Positions 7,641 through 14,218 of a stretch of DNA of 64,000 nt are shown in pieces (the stretch's first letter is position 1; every line of letters begins with the position of its first letter). The stretch lies in assembly GCA_052161605.1 (NCBI GenBank), contig CP197409.1; one strand, given 5' to 3'. The position numbers and the translations under genes were made by a program. The notes below the pieces were generated by a model. That model searched no databases. It was not told the DNA's origin and saw nothing but the letters and a program-made list of their open reading frames with translations. The DNA comes from JBKCUI01 sp052161605. GTDB lineage: Bacteria; Planctomycetota; Planctomycetia; Pirellulales; Pirellulaceae.

Positions 7641-8129
7641 ATGGCAAGAATCTATATCGAAACCACTGTCGTCAGCTTCTACTTCAACGCTCGGACCGAG
7701 CCCGAGATGGTGTCACGTCAGAACTGGACCCGGCGCTGGCTCGATGCTGCTATCGCATCGTCTGATGAACTGGTTACCAGCCTTGCGGTCGAGAACGAAT
7801 TGAACGGTGGGCAATTCCCGAACCGATCGGACATGCTCGAATTGGCTGGAAGGTTCCCACTTCTTGATTTGAACGATTCAGTAGCGGAAGCCGTTGAGGC
7901 ATACATCGCAAACCATGTGATGCCAAATGATCCCGGCGGTGATGCTCTTCACCTTGCCGTCGCATCGTTTCATCGTTGCGACTTTCTGGTGACATGGAAC
8001 TGCCGCCACATCGCGAATGCAAACAAATTCGGCCACATTCGCCGCGTAAATGGTATACTGGGTTTGGGCAATCCAACTTTGGTCACCCCGCTCGAGCTGC
8101 TTAACGAGGACATTTTACCTGATGGATAG
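7641..8129 (+). CDS. PIN-domain toxin (VapC-like)
   Basis: A 162-residue PIN-domain protein. IYIETTVVSFYF carries the motif I acid (here E, in the ExT variant seen in one PIN subgroup). SLAVENELNGG carries the central glutamate. DALHLAVASFHRCDFLVTWNCRHIAN carries the third and fourth conserved positions (D, and the W-N-x-x-H variant). PIN toxins are Mg-dependent RNases. The ATG at 7641 lies 28 bp after attC site 5. A small partner gene overlaps its end by 8 bp. The order toxin-then-partner is the reverse of classical vapBC but is common for this PIN subgroup. Confidence 0.85.
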   Translation: MARIYIETTVVSFYFNARTEPEMVSRQNWTRRWLDAAIASSDELVTSLAVENELNGGQFPNRSDMLELAGRFPLLDLNDSVAEAVEAYIANHVMPNDPGGDALHLAVASFHRCDFLVTWNCRHIANANKFGHIRRVNGILGLGNPTLVTPLELLNEDILPDG

Positions 8130-8334
8130 TTACTCTGAAGTTCGCCGCGTGCGTCATGCGATGTCTGCGGCTGCTGGCCATGACATTCGTAAATTGATTG
8201 CGACGATTAACGAGCGTCGCTCCGAGGTCGCGCACCGCATTATCGATCCAGGGACGAAGGCAGAACAATGCGATACACACCGAGCTGCCGACAAGACGGT
8301 TTCCAATGGTAAGTCTTCTCCGGCGGCCGGGTGA
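8122..8334 (+). CDS. Small partner of the PIN protein (putative antitoxin)
   Basis: The ATG at 8122 overlaps the PIN gene end, indicating coupling. The 70-residue product begins MDSYSEVRRVRHAMSAAAGHDIRKL. This is the E-V-R-x-x-R-x-x-x-A-x-x-x-x-x-D-h-x-x-L pattern of the small proteins encoded next to this PIN type. Its last 24 codons run into attC site 6, so only about 46 residues are likely to matter. An antitoxin role is inferred from position and pattern, not shown. Confidence 0.65.
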   Translation: MDSYSEVRRVRHAMSAAAGHDIRKLIATINERRSEVAHRIIDPGTKAEQCDTHRAADKTVSNGKSSPAAG

Positions 8335-8345
8335 TCGCAACCGAC
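8264..8345 (+). other. attC-type recombination site 6 (right core damaged)
   Basis: AACAATGCGATACACACCGA followed by GCTGCCG pairs with CGGCGGCCGGGTGATCGCA. The stem keeps GCGAT, CAC and CCG blocks with extrahelical A and AC. The expected GTT core on the right is missing: the sequence reads GCAACCGAC, so the site may not recombine. It overlaps the end of the preceding small gene. Confidence 0.6.
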
Positions 8346-8563
8346 TATGAAGTCCAAGGTTTGCAAGTGACAGTCGCCACTGTTTTTTAATATTTTTCGA
8401 AGCTACATCATTTTGGTCGCTGAACTAGGTGCGATTGCGTTTCACTCTTTTGGACCTGCTAGGCAGGCCGCAATCCCTCAGTTATCCATGCACGGTTCAA
8501 ACATCTTGATTCCTGTTCGACCGCGTTGCGGCTGTAGCTTGCCTGGAGGCTTCCCAGCGTCAT
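8346..8563. other. Non-coding stretch, IS110 downstream flank
   Basis: No gene is visible. The right half lies directly downstream of the IS110 transposase remnant on the minus strand and is probably the end of that element; the left half follows the damaged attC site. Confidence 0.4.
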
Positions 8564-8900
8564 TTATTGGTTAGGCTTGGATTTGCTCGAGGTAGGTTTG
8601 CTTGATGGAGCCGATATCGCTTTATTGGGGGATATTTTCTTCAGTGCAGCTTTCGCTTCCTTTCGAAGTCGGCTCTCGCGTTGATCACTGTTCTCTTTGA
8701 CAGGCATTTCCTTAAGTGTCTCTTTGAGCCCGAGATTCATTTTGCCATAGGTCTCGGTCACGGTGATCATCGTGTTGGGGTCCCAGTCTTTTTCATCACG
8801 AAGCATGGCCCATGCCAAGACCGCAATCTTGCGTGCCAATGCGATGCCCATGCGCATTCGACGAGAATAGTTCGTGCGAGAGGATTGGCATCCATGTCAT
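8564..8900 (-). pseudogene. IS110-family transposase C-terminal remnant
   Basis: On the minus strand NPLARTILVECAW (8850-8890 region) is followed, after a frame change, by MGIALARKIAVLAWAMLRD and a Lys/Ser-rich tail ending in KPNQ. The first block is identical to the transposase at 1-958. The part between them in the intact gene (LRYNPWAKHVYDRICG and the Lys-rich stretch) is missing. The deletion therefore joined two points of one transposase gene. The N-terminal two thirds are absent. Confidence 0.8.
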
Positions 8901-9213
8901 TATTCTTTTGAGCACCTGGGAGATTCTTACTCAATCAGCCTTGTATTTTTGCTTTGGCTATGGACGATACATCTACCTTGTCTGTAGTGTTGGACTTCTG
9001 CTTCTGTCTTTGGCTGCCACAATCGTTTCCGCAGGTTCTTCCGAGGGTAGACTTGTCGTTACGCATGATGATTTGGGAATGAAGCTTTTCCGTTTTTGGA
9101 TGTTACAAAACACAATCATTGGGACCCTTGCAATAGCCTCGCTACTGTGGCTGATTGCTACCGCACCAAAAGGGACAGCAACTCATCTTCTCAGGATTTC
9201 CGTCTTATGGTGA
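8901..9213 (+). pseudogene. Membrane protein fragment, 5' end lost
   Basis: An open frame with no start of its own encodes about 100 residues with two clear membrane segments (YIYLVCSVGLLLLSLAATIV and TIIGTLAIASLLWLIATA) separated by a polar loop. It begins exactly where the IS110 remnant ends, so the 5' part was probably removed with the insertion or deletion event. The family is not recognised. Confidence 0.45.
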
Positions 9214-9302
9214 CGATCTGTAAGTACAACTTCGAGTCAAAAGAAACGGCGAATGAACTTCCACTGCTACGCAAACTGTTGATTGCTTCAACGAAGCAAC
9301 CA

Positions 9303-9345
9303 CGAGCAATCCGATGCACCCAAGCGGCGGATCGGGCGTTCTCAG
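9303..9345 (+). other. Left half of an attC-type site
   Basis: GAGCAATCCGATGCACCCAA followed by GCGGCGGATCGGGCG has the same layout as the left arms of sites 2 and 6 (GCAATC, GATGCACC, GCGGCGG). No matching right arm follows within 150 bp, so the site has been cut in two. Confidence 0.5.
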
Positions 9346-9609
9346 AAACGGATGACTGCGTCGTTTTTTTTTCTTGCAAGCAGACAATGCCTTTTCTTTT
9401 CTCTCCTCTCATTCATCCAACTTCCGGCTATGCTACGGAAAACACTCTTGAAGAATTAGGACCTGAAGAAAACGGACAACGTCCTAAAAGCTACCAGTCG
9501 TCCTCTCTGGGGACGAAGCCGAAAAGAAACTGTTCACGCAGTACTTGTCCCATTCCATCATCGAATCAAGAATTGGCGAACGTTTCATTCGATTCAGGGA
9601 ACTGACCGA

Positions 9610-9644
9610 CGGAGCGATCAGCGACAATGTCGCGGATCGCTCCG
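9610..9644. repeat. 35-bp near-perfect palindrome
   Basis: CGGAGCGATC and GATCGCTCCG are exact inverted repeats. Between them GCGACA and TGTCGC form a second arm around a single A. Only the A/G pair at 9620/9634 breaks the symmetry. There is no T-run to suggest a terminator. It could be an operator or a cruciform-forming mobile element trace. Confidence 0.6.
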
Positions 9645-9823
9645 CCGATCCGATTCTCCGTATCCCAGTTGTCCCCACAAGTAATTCTGCCACCAAGCCG
9701 TGAACGGACGGGCGTCGCACGAGTCATCGCATGTATCACCAATATCAAGCAACGTACGGTCCTGCTGATACTCTAATTCTGCTGAGTTGAGAATCGCCGA
9801 GGGGCTCCAGTTGAAGGTGTCGG

Positions 9824-10380
9824 ATCTGGTTCTTGGCCCGTAGCCTAAGGAAAGGAGAAGACTAGATCGCAACATCGCTGTCGAGTGCGAGTTCCCACCA
9901 GAACCGAAACCGTCTTGGGAGCATGCTTATGGGCCTTACATCAAGTCTAAGAGTGACGAACCCGACCTCTTTGATGAGATCATTGCCATGCGAGAGAGCT
10001 TAGCGGAATTGAGCACGGCCTGACACGCTCAGAGCCTAGCAGACACAAACAACAAGACTATTACACAGCCATTTAACGAGTCATTGGCTCGCGTACGTCC
10101 AGACCTAGGAAACAAGCACAAAGCCAGCAGTACGAAGCCCAAGTCCAAAGCCCGCCATCTCAACGCAAGCAGGCTAAAGGGCGATAGAGCAGGTCACGTA
10201 GGAGTCTAAACAGAGCTCGGGGAGGAGCGAGAAAGAGAAGAATCCGCCGTTAGGTTGCAAACCGCGACCAGTCAAGCGATAATCTCTGGCGTAGCGGAGC
10301 AAAGCCACTCAGTTCGGGCGTACAATCTATCCCACCGCTCCGCTCCGGAAGGGATCGATTGTAATTCGTTTATTCGTTTT
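9824..10380 (+). mobile_element. IS91-like element remnant 2 (5' part lost)
   Basis: From 9824 the sequence repeats the 3' part of remnant 1. It covers the last part of the transposase gene (to the stop at 10021-10023), the 3' non-coding region and the terminal hairpin at 10322-10362. Relative to copy 1 it lacks about 88 bp inside the coding part and carries a stop after LARSLRKGED, so it encodes nothing useful. The last coding block still reads EPDLFDEIIAMRESLAE. Confidence 0.7.
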
Positions 10381-10400
10381 TTAGCTAAGGAGGAACTCGA

Positions 10401-10620
10401 CGAGCGTCATGGCTCTGGAATACCTCCCGCTTGCCGGATGGATTGTTACGCTTCTCGCCACATAACCGATCAGCCCCCGCCCCTCCCCCACTTTGCTCGG
10501 CGGCTTCGCCGCCGAGCAAAGTGGGGGTATTGCAGGAGGTGCCAGCGTATTAGCGAGAAACATGAAGCTCCACTGGACAAGCCAGTGGTATCTAAAGATG
10601 GTCGCTTGTACTCCTGTCCC
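10401..10620 (+). repeat. Dispersed hairpin repeat, copy A
   Basis: About 220 bp repeated in inverted orientation at 13301-13516 with roughly 80% identity by eye. The centre (10485-10527) is a perfect 20-bp stem, CCCCCACTTTGCTCGGCGGC against its complement, around a TTC loop. A second small hairpin, CCACTGG-ACAAG-CCAGTGG, is at 10571-10589. No transposase gene lies inside. The short open frames through it are not proteins. It is a non-autonomous repeat of MITE or REP type by structure. Confidence 0.75.
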
Positions 10621-10622
10621 TG

Positions 10623-10966
10623 ATGAATGTTGACTCCCTCTGTGGTACGATAGAGCGATGTCAGAGGCAGTCTCTGACTGAGGATGACACGTGAGCAGTG
10701 CGGGCGACGGTACTCGATCCTCCGGGCAAGAACGCGTGCTCCGCTAACCAGCGGATGCATTTAACGTTTCGATTCCTGGGTCTTGGGCGGTCCACGATCC
10801 CCGTTCGACGTGACTGATCCTTTTCGTTCGTCGGCGAAAGAAGCATTGGCAGATTAAGTTCCACTTCAAACCAAATCACCGATATCTCACCAGAACGCAT
10901 CGCTCAATGGCTCTTGATTCATCGAACACTGCGTTGGAGTAGGAGAAAATAATAGGGATTTTTTAC
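10623..10966. other. Upstream region of the thioredoxin-like gene
   Basis: No supported gene. The last 35 bp contain AGGAGAAAATAATAGGG, an A/G-rich stretch that could contribute to ribosome binding for the ATG at 10967, although its spacing (about 20 bp) is long. Confidence 0.4.
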
Positions 10967-12175
10967 ATGCGCGGCCGATTTGTTACTTGTATCGCTTTAC
11001 TCACTTTTTCGATCACGAATGGTTGCTCGGCGCCATATCGCTCCGAACAGGAACACCGTCTGGAAATTCCAACAGCCGACAACAACAATACAGTTGTCAC
11101 TTCAGTAGACTTGTTACGTGCGAATATTCGCGCGGCAGGAGGAGATGAAGCGTGGCGGAACCTGAAAGGGATTGCAATGGAGACTGAATTGCAATCGTTC
11201 GTCGCTAACCAACTTACGGCGAAGAGTGAAGAGCGGCTTGAGCTCGATATGAATCGAAATCGATGGCGTACAACTAGCGTGAAAGGGGATGCGATTGAAC
11301 GCGTGACGATTGGAGACTCAACCCGTTCGGAAATTTACAAATACGAACAGGGGCAAATTGTGGGATCCACGGGCATCCAACCCGAGGCTCCTTCCGTATA
11401 TAAAGAACTACAACTAGTTGAAGAGGCAGAAGATTGGACTGTCGATCGATCGACATGGCAAGACAAGGAGCACTGGTCGTTAACCTCAAAAGACGGTAGC
11501 CAGCGACGCATCTACGATCTTGATTCTTTCTTGCTTTCTGCCACCGTCGAGATGACCCCTTACGGTTCCTCGGAAACAATCTACTCGGACTACAGAAAAA
11601 TTGGCCGATGCCTATTCCCTTTCAGCATTCGCAGCATCTTTCGAGATTCGAGTTTTGAGCTCGCCAAATCCGTCATCAAGATCGAAGTTAATCCGAGCTT
11701 TGACGACCGGAGGTTTGAGTTTGAAGAGGGATGGAGAAAAGTAAAAACGGGTATGCCTGCGCCCGATTTCATGATTCCTGATTTCTTCAATCAAAACAAA
11801 ACCTGGTCAAATGAAACGTTACACGGCAAAGTTGTGTTAATTGACTTTTGGGCCACATGGTGCGGACCGTGCATTAAAGAATTTCCGGAACTCAAGGATA
11901 TTTCCAAGAAATACTTAGCAGATGATCTCATCGTTTTGGCTATCTCCTTTGACTCAGACAAAGAACAGTACGAAGAGTTCGTTAAATCAAAGATACCTGA
12001 GTGGAGTCATGCATTAGTCGAGAACGGATTTGATTCCAGCTTGGCTAAACAGTTTGAGATCGCGAGTATCCCACGTACGATTTTGCTGGATAGAAATGGT
12101 GTTATTCTGGGAGTGGACGACGAGGTAAGAGGTAAGTCCCTACACAAACGACTAGGAGAAATTTTTTCAGAATGA
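10967..12175 (+). CDS. Lipoprotein-type protein with C-terminal TlpA-like thioredoxin domain
   Basis: 402 residues. An N-terminal signal with SITNGC near residue 20 suggests a lipoprotein, though the lipobox is weak. Residues 45-255 are a beta-rich region without a recognised family name. From about residue 260 it is a TlpA/ResA-type thioredoxin fold. MPAPDF is followed by VVLIDFWATWCGPCIKEFPEL with the redox CGPC motif, and later IASIPRTILLDRNGVI with the cis-Pro. It should act as a disulfide reductase in the periplasm. It stands alone, between decayed mobile elements, and has no attC site after it. Confidence 0.85.
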   Translation: MRGRFVTCIALLTFSITNGCSAPYRSEQEHRLEIPTADNNNTVVTSVDLLRANIRAAGGDEAWRNLKGIAMETELQSFVANQLTAKSEERLELDMNRNRWRTTSVKGDAIERVTIGDSTRSEIYKYEQGQIVGSTGIQPEAPSVYKELQLVEEAEDWTVDRSTWQDKEHWSLTSKDGSQRRIYDLDSFLLSATVEMTPYGSSETIYSDYRKIGRCLFPFSIRSIFRDSSFELAKSVIKIEVNPSFDDRRFEFEEGWRKVKTGMPAPDFMIPDFFNQNKTWSNETLHGKVVLIDFWATWCGPCIKEFPELKDISKKYLADDLIVLAISFDSDKEQYEEFVKSKIPEWSHALVENGFDSSLAKQFEIASIPRTILLDRNGVILGVDDEVRGKSLHKRLGEIFSE

Positions 12176-12223
12176 AAATCACGATACGAATCTTCCATTT
12201 TTCAGTAGAATGATTGGACGAAC

Positions 12224-12770
12224 ATAAATAGGCTTAGATGATGCGTCGGATGGTCGGGGGAGTGTGTACGTCGATCCTGATTGTTTCTATTCAGTTCTTT
12301 GCGGGCCAGCAGCTAGCCAACATTTAAGCCCGTGTTCACGAAGCCCCGTATTAGGAGCGGCAATGGAAAGAATCTGTTGCTTGGTTGTAAACCGCGTCCA
12401 GCAAACTTAATCATGAAAGCTGCCGGAGCGGTTGCAAACTCTTGGCCCCGACCACTTCGCTCACCGGCGATATGGCGTTTAAAGAAACTGGCGGGCAAAT
12501 CGGGCGAATGGCATCGTTGGGCAACGGTCGCACTGTTGAACTGGCGCCCCTCGCAATATGCTGATGAAGTCCCTTTGATTCAAATTCACGGCGATCGTGA
12601 CGCGACATTACCGATACGGTACACACATGCCAACGTGGTAATTCGCGGAGGAGGCCATACCCTACCGCTCACACACAGCGATGAGATCGCGAAGTTGTTG
12701 CATCAAATTGCACCTCCATCCCAACGCTCCCCTCCGGTTGGGCAGGGATAGACCCTAATTCGTTGATTTT
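12224..12770 (+). mobile_element. IS91-like element remnant 3 (ends around a hydrolase fragment)
   Basis: Bases 12224-12348 repeat the 5' end seen at 2365-2489, again preceded by GAAC. Directly after it, 12352-12395 resembles the 3' region of the other copies (AAAGAATC, GGTTGTAAACCGCG). 12710-12770 resembles their terminal hairpin and the ATTCGTT end. Between these lies a hydrolase gene fragment. No transposase sequence remains. Confidence 0.5.
12440..12751 (+). pseudogene. Alpha/beta-hydrolase C-terminal fragment
   Basis: The plus frame encodes VPLIQIHGDRDATLPIRY, then ANVVIRGGGHTLPLTHSDEI and AKLLHQI. This is the acid (D of HGDRD) and histidine (GGGH) part of an alpha/beta hydrolase. The nucleophile elbow and the rest of the N-terminal fold are missing. 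The upstream codons read through IS91-like sequence and are not original protein. Confidence 0.6.
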
Positions 12771-12881
12771 CAGACTTGATTTACAGCTTGTTTCGGCAGT
12801 CACTATCACGAAGTTTTTAGGTTTACCCTCTAAAATGCTGCGCCCCCCCTCGTTAAGTATTCGTTTCGAGTTTCACCCACC

Positions 12882-13076
12882 GCACCTGAGTGTATCGTTC
12901 TTCCAAAGGAAATGATTGCACGTTTGCGGGTTTCTAGGGGCGATCAACTCTTCGTCCAAGAAACAGTCGATGGTATTCGATTAACTGCCTACGATCCTGA
13001 ATTCCAAAAGCAAATGGAAATTGCCAACATGGTAATGCTAGAAAATCGTGACGCACTTAGGGCACTCTCGAAGTGA
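12882..13076 (+). pseudogene. AbrB/MazE-type antitoxin, 5' damaged
   Basis: The frame ending at 13076 reads IVLPKEMIARLRVSRGDQLF, then VQETVDGIRLTAYDPEFQK and ends RALSK. This is the C-terminal two thirds of a SpoVT-AbrB antitoxin (L-P-K-E, G-D-x-L, G-I-x-L). The first strands, with the usual G-N-S motif, are not in the same frame; a frameshift or deletion lies near 12880. The only in-frame ATG is 12912. It overlaps the Doc-type toxin start by 3 bp. Confidence 0.65.
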
Positions 13077-13275
13077 TCGAACCGGAGTGGATTCGGCTAG
13101 ATGTTGTACTTGCCGTCCATACTGCACAATTAGCAGAACATGGAGGGCAAGACGGTTTGTGGGATCGAAGCGGGTTGGAATCCACACTTGCTAGTCCTCG
13201 AAACTCGCTGAGGGGTTAACTGATGCTGATCAAATGGCAGAATGGATTCGCTCGAACATGCAGAAGCGAAAGTAG
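13073..13275 (+). pseudogene. Doc (Fic-family) toxin, internally deleted
   Basis: A GTG at 13073 starts EPEWIRLDVVLAVHTAQLAE, then HGGQDGLWDRSGLESTLASP, the N-terminal part of Doc. A stop follows at 13217-13219. In another frame the C-terminal end (LTDADQMAEWIRSNMQKRK, to 13275) follows immediately. The central Fic motif HPFxxGNKR and about 65 residues are gone. Doc transfers phosphate to EF-Tu in characterised systems; this copy cannot. Confidence 0.75.
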
Positions 13276-13300
13276 AAACGAATTCAAACTGTCAGAGAAC

Positions 13301-13516
13301 AGGGAGTGCAAGCGACCGACTTTTGATACCACAGGCTTGTCCAGTGGAGATTCATGTTTCTCTCTAAAACGATGGCACACCTGCATTCCCTCCCTCTTTG
13401 CTCGGCGGCTTCGCCGCCGAGCAAAGAGGGAGAGGTCGGGGGCTGATCGGTGATGTAGCGAGGAACGTAAAAACCCACCCGGCAAGCAGGAGGCATTCTA
13501 GAGCCATAACGCTCGC
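13301..13516 (-). repeat. Dispersed hairpin repeat, copy B (inverted)
   Basis: Inverted copy of 10401-10620. Its central stem at 13390-13432 is again 20 bp with a TTC loop, CTCCCTCTTTGCTCGGCGGC against its complement. Two positions differ from copy A, and both are compensated on the opposite arm. The right end abuts a truncated NtrC-type gene, so the repeat or a deletion beside it interrupted that gene. Confidence 0.75.
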
Positions 13517-13743
13517 AGCAATCGAATTTGTGCTGCCAAGGGCAACTCACCTACCTCGTCCAGAAAGAGCGTTCCTCCGTTGGCGCGATCAAACCATCCT
13601 CGCCGCTGATCTGAGGCACCGGTAAAGCTCCCCTTCTCATGCCCAAACAACTGAGAGTCGATAAGCTCTGAAGGGATCTCGCCGCAGTTGACGCGAGAAT
13701 AGGGACGCTCCGCTCTTGCTGATCGTTGGTGAATCGCGGGCAC
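13515..13743 (-). pseudogene. Sigma-54 activator (NtrC-type) AAA+ fragment
   Basis: The minus strand encodes RVNCGEIPSELIDSQLFGHE, then KGSFTGASDQRRGWFDRANG and GTLFLDEVGELPLAAQIRLL. These are the GAFTGA loop (here GSFTGA) and Walker B of sigma-54-dependent activators. The P-loop before it and everything after RALWL are missing. The frame ends where hairpin repeat copy B begins. Confidence 0.8.
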
Positions 13744-13769
13744 TTTTTTATGGTGTCATTCTTTGCAAC

Positions 13770-13836
13770 ACGAGAGCGATGGGCGAATTCAGTGCCGTTT
13801 CGGTGGTGTCAGGACATTTGAGAGGAAAGACCAACA
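13770..13836 (+). pseudogene. cysW: Sulfate permease CysW fragment
   Basis: The plus strand reads TRAMGEFSAVSVVSGHLRGK then TNT, the conserved EAA-loop region of the sulfate transport permease CysW (A-R-x-x-G-E-F-G-A-V-x-V-V-S-G-x-I-x-G). Only about 22 codons remain before the sequence changes to a CysA fragment. Confidence 0.6.
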
Positions 13837-14056
13837 CGTCGTCACCAGGGCGATCAGCCTGGTTTGTTAGCTCGCGTTACGCGGCTCAATCCTGCTGGTG
13901 CGTTTGCAAGGTTTTTTTTTGCAAGCCGATGTAGGGGACGAAATACAAGTCAAGCTGCCACAAGACCAATATCGTGAGCTGGGATTGTTTCCAGGCGATC
14001 CTGTTTTTGTGTACCCCAAGAATGCGAGGGTCTTAGTGCCCGACTTCGTCATTTGA
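13837..14056 (+). pseudogene. cysA: Sulfate ABC-transporter ATPase CysA, C-terminal remnant
   Basis: RRHQGDQPGLLARVTRLNPA then GAFARF is followed, one frame over, by QADVGDEIQVKLPQDQYREL and GLFPGDPVFVYPKNARV. This is the TOBE-like end of CysA. The frame is broken at a run of nine T (13912-13920); eight would restore it. The ATP-binding domain is missing. Together with the CysW fragment it shows that a cys sulfate-transport operon was deleted here. Confidence 0.65.
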
Positions 14057-14218
14057 TTGCATCTAATTGGATTCGGATACGATGGGGCTGGCTTTACTAC
14101 GCAGGCAGAATGGCGTGAAATTCCGATGGAGTGTTGTACGAAATGTTTAGAAATCCGGTTATGATACGTGAGCAGAGGGGAGGTTTACTTCAAATTTCGG
14201 TAGTGGGAGCTCATCACG

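Larger units (their letters stand above)
9214..9823. other. Stretch without a supported gene
   Basis: Open frames exist on both strands (for example 9205-9605 plus and 9618-9875 minus). None has a recognisable motif or a plausible start with a ribosome site. The stretch contains half of an attC site (9303-9345), a T/C-rich run near 9363-9373 and a 35-bp palindrome (9610-9644). It is best regarded as cassette debris. Confidence 0.5.

Noticed and set aside
13223..13625. Short open frames on both strands through the hairpin repeats (also 10255-10623)
   Set aside because: They exist because the G/C-rich palindrome reads open in several frames; the same apparent peptide appears in both copies on opposite strands, with no ribosome site or domain.
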